A stretch of DNA of 64,000 nt, taken from Marchantia polymorpha subsp. ruderalis (taxonomy: Eukaryota; Streptophyta; Marchantiopsida; Marchantiales; Marchantiaceae). Positions 34,758 to 48,531 of this stretch are shown piece by piece. The notes below the pieces were generated by a model that ran no database searches, was not told the DNA's origin, and saw only the letters and a program-made list of their open reading frames with translations. Location: the NCBI GenBank assembly GCA_037833965.1, contig AP031354.1, positions 722,001 to 786,000 on the forward strand, given 5' to 3'. Each line of letters opens with the position of its first letter. Position 1 is the stretch's first letter. Made by a program: the position numbers and the translations under genes.

Positions 34758-37700
34758 CTACTTTTTCCGACGTGTTCTCTTGACCAATACAAAGTCTTCA
34801 TCCTCATCGTCACTGGCAGGCCGTTTGTTCTGTGTTACGGTCTTCGCCCTTTGCTCCTTAGGTGGATTTGTTTTGACGGAGGGCAAGTCTTCACCTTCCT
34901 GTGTGCATTCCTCGATTCCTAACCTTTTCTTCTTTGGTCCATCAATATCTTCATCATCTTCTACTTCGTTTATTTCCGGGACTGGTTTCCCATTGATATC
35001 TCCTCTCACGGAATGTTCCCTCAGCTCCACGTCATCATCGCTGTCACTATCCAGATCGATATATGCATCTTGTGCAACACCTGGGCTCTTGGATAGAGCA
35101 CTTGTCTCCCTTTTAAGTGTTTCAGCTTTCCCTGCTGCACAGGATTTTTTAGCACTGCGTTGCGGTTCGCATTCTTGAGAAACACCACGTTGGATACTTT
35201 TCCTCTTTGCACTTGCTGACTTTTGAGCTGATTGAGAAGCGATGGATGTTTTACTGCCCTTGGGAGCAACCCAGGGTCCTTCTTTTTCTTCGAATTCTTC
35301 ATCAGGATGCTCCTTGATGTAGGCTCTGATAGCGTCCAAAATCTGTTGACCGTACTGCTCCACTTTTCGCTTACCTACAACCTCCTCAACCTGGTATTTA
35401 TGGAGTCCATATCACGTAAGATTAAGAAACGGCAGATAACAAAAAAAATTTCTTGACGCGAAACTTCAACATAATGGCAAGATCTTGGTGACAAGAAAAA
35501 GTTTTCCGGCAGATATCTTTTGATTTACTAATGGTAAGGGGGCCAACAAAGGATATGCTACTCTGTACCATACCAGGTTCAGAGTGTCGGGTCGACGGGA
35601 ACACAGCATCTTGATGTGTTGTGATGATAGAACTGAATGGGGAAAGATACTCCCGTGACAGCCAGCTATTTGTTGCCTCAACGCATCTAGCATATGAGCC
35701 ATACCACTTTGCAGCTTTGAGTCTTCATTCGCAATTCCTACGGTACCTTTCTTGCTTTTGAGTCCTTGTGCAACCTCTAGAATAATCTTCCGTTTGCCTG
35801 CGATGATAAGCGTTAGAGACCGTACAACGCAAGTATCACAGGAAGAAAGACATATGGAGATGGGTCAAACAATCCAGCTTTGTTTTATTGCTCAAATTCA
35901 ATCCTTATTCCAATCTCTATATAACTAGTTCCTACTAAGTATAATTCAAAACGCACCAAAACTACCTTCGCAAACCTACTCCGAGCGGGTGTACCGAGAC
36001 AGTTTTTCCTTTTATATGTAGACAAAGGGTAGTCTCACCTTGCAATAGAAATCGTGATCCCGCACTGACTGTCACATATGCATTGGTGGCATAAGCAGTG
36101 TGTGCAAACTCTTCTTTCTGCAAAGCAAAAGTTGGTACAGAATATGTTATAAACAACTCGATCATCAACCAGAAGCTCGCCCACACCATAAAACAGAGAT
36201 TCTGACATACAAATAAACCTCGCTTACCAAAATGCCATCCAATACCAGTTGTATTATTACTCGCTCCACGTCCTCTTTGCTTAGTTCCTTCACCAGTGCT
36301 GCTTCACCTCGTGCTTCTGTGTCCGTGAGAAGAAACGAGTTTTGTTTATCCCCATTCTAAAAATGAAAAATTTGCGGACCACGAGCCCTTCGAAGAATAC
36401 CAGAAAAAAGCGGTGCACCGGAAGATTCCAATAACTTGCCTGTCTGACGTGACCTACTTCTCCAACTGTCCACTAGCTGCAGCATAGTAGTCTTCTGATT
36501 GTCCGAATCTTTCAACAACGTGACAATCGACTTGGCATGAGCTGTAGACATGAAAATCGAATCAATTTATATCTCCAATTATTGCATCTAACAGTCCCAG
36601 GTACATGAAATCAATGACATTACTTGACAGAATTTATAGTATCTGACATACCGGTCACATCTAGCTCGGTGATCTCCTTTGCGTAAGCACAGTTGTCGCA
36701 CATACCTGTCAGATGTCACTACGAAACTTAGAGTGGCAGATGCAACACTCAATGCCAAAGCCGCTAGCTGTTCTCAACTTTCATAAACTGTGCAATGTTG
36801 TTGCGGTAAGAGCTGTCAGTTTAGTAAAGTAAGTTCCCTCACCATTGCAATCCTGCACTGGTTCACCAAAATGTCGAAAAAAAGCCTCCCGTCGACATGA
36901 ACGTTTCGACTGCAACATCCAGTATACACAGTTAAATCAAGGAACACGTTCTCTCCAAGAGCTGAACCAATTTGGCACCGTTGCCAAAACATAGTTGTAA
37001 GGCCGTTCTTGTTTGTCTTCCTATCAAACCTACGGGTTAGAAAAAAAGAAGGAAAGATTTTAGTACAGATACATGCAATTACTGTGATAGGCGTTTCTAA
37101 CAGCTTCAACCTTGAAGATAGGACCAATACTTTCATACTGTTTATTCTAACAACCATGAGGTCGAACCTGACAAAAGCGTGCAATAGCATAGAGATTGTG
37201 AAGACCGGCAACTTCGGAAAAAACCATCGAGCTCTGCTACATGCAAACAAGAGCAGACCTGTCACACCTGTCAAGATTCTCAATGAGTGCAGTCGCACAA
37301 GAGCTCACAGCTCAACTGAGTCCACATGATGAGCCACGAGGTCAATGAGCACAACTAACATACTTACTTACAAATGTTCTCCCTATTAACGGAAAAGATC
37401 TTAGAACACAAGATAGATAAGATGAGAGGTTTGCGACTCCATGAAAACTTGCAGCGAAAATATCTTTAGAAAAGAATAAAGCACCAGTAGATTTATAAGG
37501 CGCATCAACTGAAGCCGTTCACGTACAATTTAATTGATAACTCATAATCCCACGCTTCTCTAAGCGATACGTTGGAATATTCTCCAAGATGAGAGCTTAA
37601 TATACAAAACAAAATCACCTGACGGGGGATATCGGCAGGTCGGAAAAACAAGACACAATGCGAAGGAAGCCCATCTCGACCAGCACGACCGCTCTCCTGC

Positions 37701-40700
37701 AAATACCACCAATCATGCCAGACTCTTTGTAATTATCAGGTTAGGGAGTATGTTGTCATCAACAATGATACAAGCTGATGGTGTTCAGCTTCCAAAAAAT
37801 CTCAGATGGGGAAGACTAACCTGGTAATAAGTCTCCAAGGATTTGCTTAAACTGTGGTGGATGACAAAACGCACTGTCGACACAAAACAAAGGACTGGTT
37901 ATGAGTCAGGTAAATTATTCAACACAGAAAACATATATGACTGATAACTTCAAAACTCAAACGCTCACCGTCGGGTTTATTGATTCCCATCCCAAAAGCC
38001 ACCTGTTGTAAATGACTCAACGTTGAGTTAGTGCACAATCAACAATCGATCGACAATCGACAAAAAATCCACGAGAAGTTGATTGCAGATTATTCTTTCG
38101 TGGTAAGAATGAAGATCATTTGAAAGATAAGACTGATCCACCCTACATAGTGAGGAAAAACTGCTGTAAATTATCCGATTGAAATTGTTCACACTTACCG
38201 TACCAACGATGACCTGTATCTTATTACCACTCCATCTGAACCACCACCAAAGAAAAATAAATGACCATTAACTTTCATCTACCTTACGAACGGAGAGTCT
38301 GCAAATTAACATATGAATCTCTAGTTAGGAAACATGTTCTGCCATGGTAAACTCGATGATAACCTTGTGTGTATGTTGGCTCGCACATCTGGGGCCATGT
38401 CTGCGTGGTAGTGCGAGGCTGAGATACCCCTTTGACGTAGCTCCTCCGCAACCTATGAGAAATCCAGATTCATTTGACCGCCAGCTTTTCAGAAGTTTCA
38501 AATGTTGGTACTCTTCAGACATAAACCCGTCCCATAGCACTTTAGAGTCTGATCGACTACGTAGTCATATACAATCGTTCGGGCAAAAAAAGTACTGTTA
38601 CTCATTCTTCACCACTCCCGCAGATCCTGGAAGTGTGTAGGCAAGTTCATAGAAGGGGAGAGAGTTCTTAAAAGATTCTGAGAATCTTACCTGCTCGCAT
38701 TCTTTACGAGTGAAGCAGTATACAATCCCAGATTGCTTTTCGGTGTATCCTCCTCGAATGAAGTCTGCAATATCGTCTATGGCCGCACTTGCATTTGACT
38801 TCTTTTCACGAACCTGCGCCATCCAGCAAATAGTAAATGGCATAAACTACCAAAAAGCGTTTGACAATTGGCTAAAACATGCTCAGTGTACAATATTTAC
38901 CTCGTAGAACAGATTTGGTCGATTCACGGAGCTCGTAAACCTCTCTGAATAAGGAATTTGGAGCATTTCTCTTACATCAGTTTGCACTCGTTCGGTAGCA
39001 GTAGCCTGAACAACAATAGCATTCACTTAAGAACAAAGTTGGCCGAATGACTACGATATATGAATTCATGAAGTTGTTCATATAACCTGCTCTTTAAAGT
39101 AGAAACAAATCTTCCCATATGATGGGAGCATATCAAATATTACAGTATGACACTTACAGTCAAAGCAATGATTGGAACTTTTGGGAACTGTTTTTTCAGA
39201 ATACCCAGATTCTTGTAATCAGGCCTGAAGTCATGACCCCACTGACTACAGCAATGAGCCTCCTGTATGCATAATGACACGATTAAAGAGATAAGTATAA
39301 TGCGCTCAGTAGTATTTACCTGTCATCACTTCAAGACAAAGGTCAACATAGCTAGAAGGAGATAAGTAGAGACCTTAGTTGATAGAATTACAGTTGAGGC
39401 CGTAAAGACACCGACATGTATGAGAACCTCAAATCATCTGTAAGATGGTTTAACTTCAGAATATTGATAGCATCAGGCCACGGACTTACATCAATAGCCA
39501 TCAGAGATAAACGACCCGCCTTGTTGCACTTCTCAAGTTTTGACATGAAGCGTTTGCTCTTGGCAATTTTCTCTGGAGTAACGTAGAGGATTCGAAGTCC
39601 TCCGGTTCCTTTCTCCAAAGAGAGATATATTGCTTTCTCCTCTTCTTTCGTGGTGGTCGAGGTAAGCATTCCAGCGGGAATACCCAAGGCCTTCAGGCCC
39701 ATGACCTACACTTAACGTTCGTCTGCCAGTCTCAATATCGAGATGAAGCAGGACAAAATGGACACCAGAAATATACCGCACAAAAACCAAACATCAATAA
39801 ACATGCAACAAGCTGCCAGAAGACTGCAATAGCTAAGATAGGGCTTTATAATTTACAACATAATATACTTGCATGCTGATGCCGCCATTTAAAGATAAAA
39901 AAGTAGCTGGCAATTTGATACTCTACCTGGTCTTGAATCAAAGATAAGAGGGGGCTGACAATGAGGGCGATGCCAGAACGCAGAAGTGCAGGCAGTTGGT
40001 AACAGAGACTTTTTCCGCCCCCAGCAGCCATAATAACCATCACATTTCTCCCACTCATGACAGCATTTATTATCTACAAGACCACAGCTAGAAGATGACT
40101 CTTAAATACTCGAAACAGAATTAAAATTAAATCCGTAATATCTGTTGATCTGGAAATCAAATTACAGTTTAGAAACCACTAGACTGGCAGGTACCGAAGA
40201 GATGAGTTCGATGTAAGCTCTATGTAGACTTTTATCACATAAGCTCGCCATAAACTCTTAAAAATGCTCGAGGTTTGCTTGATGATCACACCTCACGCTG
40301 GTTGGTACGATAAGTGGATATTCCAAATACATTCAGTCGCAAATCAGCTGCACGTTTATCCCACTCGAAAGATCCTGTCCAGTCCTCTTTGGTGGAACTC
40401 GATACGAAAGCTTCGGATCCGGTTCCTTCTTGTTTTCTGAAATAAATACTCACAACAAATAAAGTGTATCAGCGTGTTATTAAAATAAATAGATATATAC
40501 ATCAATTGCTCTCAATTGCTCCAGTCAGTGAACAACATGCCTGCAAGATTCTAAGAGGGCACGCAGTTCTTGTCGCTGTTCCAAAAGCTTCTCCTGATGT
40601 TCCAACAATGAGGTTATCTGATCTGCATCAACCGACAAGGAAGAAAATTCAACATGCTTGTAACATTAATTTACCATGAGAAAGTCCAGAAACTGTGAAA

Positions 40701-41445
40701 CTGGTGCACAGGTTCACATCACCTACATAATTCAAAACATTCAAAACACTGAGCGATATAGCATCAGAAATTGAAATGCAGAATTGGCCATAGTATATGT
40801 TTGGAAACTTAAACCAGACGAAAAACACGATACTGAGTATTGGAACAGTTGACTCTCAGAAAACAGTCCTCTGTGGCATTACCGCTAAATATATTACAAA
40901 AGACAACATCTTTTCATCATACACAACTTAGCAGATAAGGAATTCATAGCAGAAAGAGGAAAATACCTGCACATATAAGCTTGTGAGAGATAAATATATT
41001 CAAAACAGCAAAATTCTTGAAACTAGTTACGAAATTTGATCGCCCATAACAAAAAGAAAACATAGACGTCCGCACAAACTACCACTCCAGTTATCTTCCG
41101 AGAGAGCAGCAAGTGCTACATTCTAGAGGAAAAAAAAGACTTTGGCCATTTAAAACCACAATACTGGATAGCTAATTGAGCACGATAGAGCTCTATGCAG
41201 CGCAGAATGCAAGAAAATATGAGTAAAAAGATACCGAGAAAAACGAAAAGAATCACTGGAAAGAAAAGAAAATCAGTAAACTAGCCCAAATCGGTAAGCA
41301 AGACGCAACCAATTTATGGATATTGTTGGTAATCAACAGCTTAGAAAGAGACGAATCTATAATATTAGCAGCTGTACGAACCTTGGACCTGATTGAGCTC
41401 TTGCTGCACGAGCTGCAATTGCTGAGCGATATCCTCCGAGGCCAT
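34758..41445 (-). CDS. RECQL2: RecQ-family DNA helicase, RECQL2 (WRN-like) type
   Basis: ATP-dependent 3'-5' DNA helicase of the RecQ family, acting in nuclear replication and repair. I trace 21 exons, giving about 865 residues: 41445-41382, 40622-40541, 40436-40292, 40073-39927, 39705-39490, 39262-39158, 39005-38901, 38813-38691, 38452-38364, 38235-38199, 38002-37969, 37873-37821, 37696-37619, 37233-37168, 36909-36843, 36705-36652, 36541-36474, 36356-36228, 36117-36039, 35797-35574, 35390-34758. Walker A is GGGKS (Lys118); the DEAH box (218-221) is split between exons 5 and 6. [25 protein letters not shown] and [13 protein letters not shown] are typical, and the RecQ zinc cysteines end in CDNC. 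Coiled N terminus and domain order match Arabidopsis RECQL2 (about 705 residues). The extra length is an acidic tail with [11 protein letters not shown] (SUMO-interaction-like) and basic PKKKR and KRTRRKK. Intron 2 appears to be GC-AG. The exon 17 donor (GTGGAC) is weak and chosen by phase and homology. Confidence 0.93.
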
Positions 41446-42420
41446 ACCTCCTGCTCTTAACCAAAAGATCCAAGTCTACAGCAGCACTTCTTTCAATTTC
41501 TCGAATCATTCACCCCGTACGAGTGACAGCAGAACGCGATACTCCATCGCTGGAGCTCGTCGAGCTAGATGATCGAATCACCAGAAGCTCAAAAAATTTC
41601 GAGTCTTATAATTTATAATTTGCACACATCTATCACTGTCTTCTCCGGGATTTGAACAGGGTTCAGCATGTCAGTATCTGTACATTCAACTACGGTTGCG
41701 ATCCTGTATCAAATTGCCTGATTGTCATGCTTTGGGGATTTCCTTCTTTCCAGGGATCGTACAAATTGCATGCACTGAAGTAGAATCAGGGATATAATAA
41801 CGGTGTAATCTTTTGATAGCTACAACCCCACCGGTTCAACGAGTTTTATTATCCGAATGAAACAGATTGCAGATGTTGCAGGAAACAAAGTCCATCAATG
41901 TTTTAATTAGTTGTGTACATTATATTTGAAATTAAAAGTATCAAATAGATCGTAAAGAAGATGAGGAGATCCTATTCCGCCTTACAAAGAAGAAATCTAA
42001 CGTGAAATCATAAATATATACTACAATGTCTAAACTAAATACACAAAAGATACTATGTACAAACAACGGCATCATACTAAAATAGGCTGCACATACAGGA
42101 GAAAATGATAGCATGGATGTTCTCGTTATCTTACTAACATATCAAAATGATTGTACATAGCTACACTTTATATAATGACAGGTTAACAAGTGCTTAATTT
42201 ATTATAGCAATATGTAGATCTTGATTGTTGCCATCATCTTTTCCATCTACTAAAGATAATGTTTGAATATCCCTTCTATACAATGTCACATATAATATCC
42301 ATCAGAACCAAAGAAATATTTTTGACTAGAAACTCCAAAACTAAACATAGATGTTTCATAATATTATGAATATGAATTATCTTCACATGTATTCATCATT
42401 TTATGAATAAGTTATGAAGA
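41446..42420. other. Upstream flank of RECQL2
   Basis: Contains the RecQ 5' leader and promoter (minus strand) and then AT-rich DNA leading into the Copia remnant. No further gene is seen. Confidence 0.4.
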
Positions 42421-42429
42421 AACTTGATT

Positions 42430-45400
42430 AATATTATATCTAAGCTGCAAAATCTTTGAAGTTGCATGGTGTCTTGAAAACTAAACAGAAGTAATCATCT
42501 GGGTAAAGCATCAACTGGTGAAGCTTTACATCAATCTTGATGAGCTTAAGCGCGTTCTCAAAAACAGCCTGTCTAATAAAGTGGTACCTGATGTCAATGT
42601 ACTTTATCCTACAATACATCACCTGATTCTCTGCCATGTGAAGCGCATTCTGACTATCACAATGAAGATTCACATCATGCTGAGGCAATCTAATCTTAGT
42701 GATAAGCTTGTTCAACCAGATTGCTTACTTCATTGATTCTATTGTTGCATTATATTCAGCGTCCGTTGATGACTGGAAAAAAATATTTTTAAAGAGTAGA
42801 TCTCCAACTAATGCAGACATTTGTAAGAGTGAAAACATATCCAATCTTTGATTTTCTCTTGTCCAAGTCTCTCCATGATCAACATCCACATACACCAAAA
42901 GTGACTTGACCCTCATTGCTTTGATATCAAACAATAAGTCATGTTGTGTATAACTCTTAACATATCTAAGTATACACTTCATCGATTCGTGATTCAGCTT
43001 GCCTGGATTTGACATGTACCTGCTTACCTTACCTACAGCAAAAGCTATATTTGGTCGTGCACACCATCAAATACATGAAACTATCCAGTGCAGTCTCACA
43101 GAGATTAGAAGACATTTAGTCTTTTTCAACCGCATTTGTAGTACAATGCACTGCTGAAAGTAAAAAATAAGCAGCCAATGGAGTATTCACATGTTTAGCT
43201 TCAGCCATGTTGAACTTGGCAAGCATCTTCTATGCATATTTCTATTGAGATAACCAAAGCTTCCCTACTTTGTAATGCCAAAATAAATTCATACCAAGAA
43301 TTCTCTTGATTGGACCTAGATCCTTCATGCTAAAAATTGAGCTCAACTAAGACTTAAACTTATCATCTATTAGAAGCTGCAAATCATCAATACAAGACAA
43401 GAATGATAAGCCCAAATGTTGCATCAAAAACCTATTTTAAATAAAAATAAGAATCATATTCAATTTGTAAAAATACTTGTGAGTGCATGAAGTAGTTAAA
43501 ACGTTTATTACACTGTTTGAAACTTTGCTTTAAATAGTATAAAAATTTATGCATCATGCATACTATGACTTACTTTACTTTCATAAGAAAATCTTAGGGT
43601 TGCCGCATGAATATCATTTCATCGAGTAATTCATAAAAAAAAGCTATTACAACATCCATCCCATCAAAAACTAGATCATGTATAATCACAAGAGCACAAA
43701 GCAAAAATTTTTTAAAACACTTTGCTACTGGTGCAAAAACTTCATTATAATCCACACCTTTCCATTGTGTGAATACCTTGACTACCAAAACTTGAAAACT
43801 TTCAGATCAATATTCATGGGTCCATACTTCTTCTTGTAAACCACTTACAATTTACCACTTTTTAATCTTAGAGCAACTCTACAAGTTTCCAACTGTTGTT
43901 GGCAAAAAATGATTTCCTCTCCTTTTGCATCGCTGCATTTCATTCTTCCTTCTCACTAGAATATAGAGCTTAAGAGTAAGAAGATGGATCTTCATCTTTT
44001 GTGATCAAAGCGTCATCTTAATCCTCAGCATCAGTTTCAATATCATCAATAATTAAATAGTCAAACCAAGTGTCATAGCTAACTGAAGCTTGACGTTTAG
44101 CTACATTCCGCAACTGCCGCTTTAATGAAGATTTCGCTTGATCAATTTGTGTTGGTTCTAAATGTGGCTCACTAGCAATCAGCTCTTCTTGTTCCACAAT
44201 ATGTGGAAACTCTCTTTGTGATTCATCATAAGTGGTGTCAATATAAATCTCCCCTCCAATGGTGTTATGGGCAAGAGTCTTTCTTTTGGCAGTAACTGAA
44301 GTCTATATTTTTTGCTTCTCATTCAATGATCTAAATTCATTGAATGAAACATAATTACCGACAATGGGTTTGCAAGCATTGACATCCCACACTCTATATC
44401 CCTTTAGTCTTGTTTGATAACAAAAAAGACATATTTCTTGGCTTTTTGATCAAGCTTAATACTATTATGCTTTAGAATAAGAGCATAAGCATCACAAACA
44501 AAATTCTCAACATAGAGTAATCACTTAATCGTTTGTACCACAATTCAAACAGTAGCTTGAAACTTGATACATCTATTACGAGATAGGTTTACCAAATAAG
44601 ATGCAATATTCACAACTTCAGCTCAAAACGTATGAGGTAAACTAGTGAGATTCAACATACTTAGGAGAAGCTCCAATTGTGTGTATTTGAGTCTTTCGGA
44701 TTGCAATCTCTGGGCTAACTCTCACCGAGATTTACCTCATATGTCTTAGCGGTAGCTCATTATGGTTCTAGAAGACTAGGATTCCTCCACATACTCAAAG
44801 CCCAAACACTCTTTCATACAATACCTCAATTTACCACTCTTTCATATATGAAACAAGTTTTTACATATGAATCCTCCAAACTTGCTTGAAAGTTTCTTCC
44901 TTACCTCTCTATATATACTATTTGAATAGTTATCATAGTAAAAAATGGTAATTTCTAACTAACTTACTTTTACCAAGATAAACTATAGTAAGTTTGACTA
45001 GTTATCAATACGTGGCAACATGTCATTGGCCTCCTAAACCTTCTAGAAGTTTACTAATACCTATATTGAGTTGACGACATGACATTTGTGTATTTCCAAC
45101 TTCTAAAACTTCCACTTGCCACTAAATCAACACTAGACTTGGTCTAACCAATGAAGTATCCAAAACCTAGTCAAAGCAATCAAAACTAAACATGAAGATC
45201 AAAGTAATTTCTCATAGAATCTAAACTTTTGTACAAGACAAAATAGAGGTGCTCACTCAAATACTCTAGAATTTCTCAAGTTATTCCGTCAAATATAAAT
45301 ATTATAGCTAAACTTAGTTATAACTTGATAAACTTAGTTATAACTAGTTAGACTTAGTCATAACTAAGCTAACCATGATTAAACTCCTTGACTACTTCTA

Positions 45401-46450
45401 GTTCTATTTTGTACATACAAAATCCGATCTTTCAAGACACATCATTTTGCTCCAAAATATACGATGTGATGAGATGTTGACTAATACCATCTCTTTTCCA
45501 ATACAACTAAAACTCTATTCAGTTCTAGTCCACGTCATTATCAATGTGCAAATATTTCACCTTCTTTCGAGTTTTGATCTCAACTAGAACTTCTAATTTT
45601 TAAAAATTTAAAAGACCTCGCACTTTTGTTGCATGAAGTAAATCCACATGATTTTTGAATAGTCATTCACAAATGTTATACCTTTGCACAGTGTGAGGGA
45701 GTAGGAGAAGATTCCAACACATTAGTATGAATGTAATCAAGAACATATTGTGAGCTATGCACTCCAATGCCAAATGTTGCTCTTGTTTATTTGTCAAATA
45801 CACAATGCTCACAAAAGTTGAGATTGCATTGCTTCATCGTGGGCAATAAACTCTGTTTGTGTATAATGGTCAAATCCTTTTCACTCATGTATCCAATCGG
45901 TTGTGTCACAAATGAAAATTCAAATTTGAATAGGTATTAACATGTGACTCTCCAAAAATTATTGTACACTCCAAGATGTACGGATTTTTTAGCCTTGAGC
46001 TCCTCATGAGAATGTGAAAACCATTCATCACACTCAAAATTTCACTGTCGGTGCTTCACTTGAATACTTTCAAGTTCAACTCTTCAAATGATATCAAGTT
46101 CTTACACATACTAGAGATGTGTCATACATCAATCAAGATACGGATCATCCTATCAAACATTTCAATCTTCACAGATCCAATGCCAAAAATTTTGCAAGTT
46201 TGATCATTTCTCAAAAAAGTGTACCGGTTAACAGAATGTAAGAATTAAAGGACTCGTTAACGTGACAAATGTGGTAAGAGTAAGCTGAATCCAAAATACA
46301 TTCCTCGTTTTTAACATGGACGGAAGTACAAAGGGCATTATCGAAATCTTTAATTAGCTTGCTGAGGGTTCACTGGTTGCTTTACTACAACAATCTTTGT
46401 GAATGTGACCAAATTGGCCACATTTTCAACACTTGATGTATGTCCGTCTC
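42430..46450 (-). mobile_element. Decayed Copia (Pseudoviridae-type) retrotransposon
   Basis: Minus-strand fragments appear in normal Copia order. Nucleocapsid zinc knuckle near 46385-46430 (C-x2-C-GQFGH-IHKDC, with TGA in place of Trp). GAG-pre-integrase near 45700-45900 (LNFCEHCVFDK). Integrase core near 45430-45690 (FVNDYSKIMWIYF; EQNDVS then a stop). Its continuation at about 44380-44665 (LNLTSLPHTF, SYLVNLS). Reverse transcriptase at 43594-43788 (GVDYNEVFAPVAK, FDGMDVVIAF). RNase H at 42725-43015 (MSNPGKLNHESMKCILRY, STDAEYNATIESMK) and 42440-42715 (CDSQNALHMA, IDIRYHFIR). Numerous stops and frame shifts show it is dead. LTRs were not identified. Confidence 0.85.
44670..45425. mobile_element. 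Insertion of about 755 bp splitting the Copia integrase
   Basis: Integrase homology stops near 45430 and resumes at about 44665, leaving unrelated AT-rich DNA between. The insert runs from about TGTGTATTT to about TACATACA, so it starts TG and ends CA like a solo LTR. I found no convincing target duplication; the boundaries are approximate. Confidence 0.4.
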
Positions 46451-48233
46451 ATGCAATAAGTCTCATGATTTTTTGCCTTGTTGTATGACTTGCCGTTGCT
46501 TCACTTTGTTTTTGTTATAGCACTTTTGGGCTACAAGTTTTCACCAAGATTAAACCATGCATGTGTAAATATGAACATAATTTTTTTTGTGAAATTCCCA
46601 AAGTGTTTGAATAACTTTTTTGATTTTCTTATCATTATTTTCTACCAAAAAAATATTATAATAAAAAAATTTGTTAATTGTATATACATCAATGTTGTAT
46701 ATATTTCAATTTTTTTATAAAAATTCAAAATTATTATCAGTAATAAATGATGAAATAAAAAATCAAAATTAAAAAGTTTAATCTTAATTGAATTTGTGAT
46801 GCTACTATTGGAATCTAAAATAAAATTTATTTCAATTGAGCATAAATTTAAAGACATAAGTCTCAATGATTATTATTAAAATATAACGGAAAGTATATGT
46901 AAAGATTAATTCCAACACATGTTTATTGTAAATGGTTTATTACACCATTTTCAATTTCACTTCATATTACATGCATATTTTTTAAGAATGAAATTTGGAA
47001 GATAATTTATAAAGAATTTATGTTTATATCATTTTTTCTTAGATAAAAATAAAGGATTCAAATTTTATAACTATACTTTACATTACTACAACACTTTAAA
47101 ATGAGACTATATTTTTTGAATTAATAGTTTTTTGGAGTAGAAAACTAAACACTTTTATCTATTGTAATATGAATTTATACCCTAATTTAATAAAATTAAA
47201 TTCCTTAAAGCATTTATCTAACTCATCGTGCAGCAATTCGATGTTTGAAATAAAAAAATTTTAATGATCAGTATTTCAGACTTGCATAAACTCTTGCATA
47301 ACTTAACTCTAACTTAGGGTTAGCCTAGATTTTATTCAGCTCTTATAAACTAAAGACTATTACATTGAATACAAAACAAAATTTGAATTCTTTCAATGGA
47401 CTTGTAGATTTCTATCCACCATGGAGAATAATATACAAAATTTGACAAAATTGAAGATGAGAAAAAAATATACAAATCAATTTATAGACGACTCTCAACT
47501 TTGATCACTATCACCAAGCATGGTTGTATCAGACAATCGTATACTGCGATACTTGAATTACCTAAACAACGGCATGTTCTTACGCCTAATATGGATGAGA
47601 TTTCGGTGCCTAAATTAATGTAGATGCTGCAACCAATGGGGAGGAGGTGTCTAGTACTTAATCATGTTAGAACTTTAACCCATATTTGACTCAAAATCGC
47701 ACTCTTGATTAATATATACACCAAATCTCACAAATCTTTTCACCACTTCTCATTGATCTTTTTTGAAAGAGAGTAAAATCGAGTACCTGCAAATTTTGCT
47801 GTCGTTCGCATTGATGACAAATATGTCCACACAATATTGTTAAAATTTCTTCCTTTATTTTCTTTGAAAATCGTATATTCTAATCTTTCTGAATTGCTGA
47901 AATGATGCGGTGTACAAGTGAAAATGTCGCGTTGACTATGTGCTACAATTGAACAATTGCTCGAACTAAATTCTTTTCTACAATGACAAAAATTTGTTCT
48001 TCTGCGTATATATAAAAACATGATGATAAATTTGGGTTGAAAGTTGTGATTCAAAATCTAAAATTGTTGAAGGTGATGGATGTGCAATGGCGGTTTTGCA
48101 TTACATTTCATCGGAAGTAAAAGGCAAATTTAAAACAAAAAGTGAGATTTTTGGTTCAAGCATAGCAATTTTACTTTGTAACGATAATATTGAACAACAT
48201 TTTTGTATCCAACATAGGAAACAATGGGCGGTG
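46451..48233. other. AT-rich DNA, no gene recognised
   Basis: Probably includes the degraded 5' part of the Copia remnant. 46500-47300 is extremely AT-rich. No motif was recognised. Confidence 0.45.
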
Positions 48234-48531
48234 TGTCATGTAGTTACGAGTCGGCTCACGCAGTTTAGACACTTACTATATTTAGACGTGAAGTTAGGGT
48301 TCGGGTCACGAGGGGTATAGAGTCGGGGACGGCTCGAAGAACGTTAAAGTTCGTTCGAGTCGAGCCTGGAAGCGTCGGGAGCGTAGAGCGACTTTCCCTT
48401 TTGCGTCGACCTAGATTCTCCGAGTGTGGAGTGGGTTGGGCTTGACTCATGTTTGTGACGGTGACGGTTTGTTGCCAGTAGGGTAATTGACCGACGGGAA
48501 TTCCAGTGGGGAATCTCCCGTCTATTTCACT
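48234..48531 (+). repeat. Terminal block B, left copy (LTR part)
   Basis: 298 bp, from TGTCATGTAGTTACG to CTATTTCACT, nearly identical to 60346-60640 apart from a few substitutions and a short indel near the GAACGTT motif. It lacks the 117-bp block A that accompanies the right copy. No primer-binding site is seen directly after it. Confidence 0.9.
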
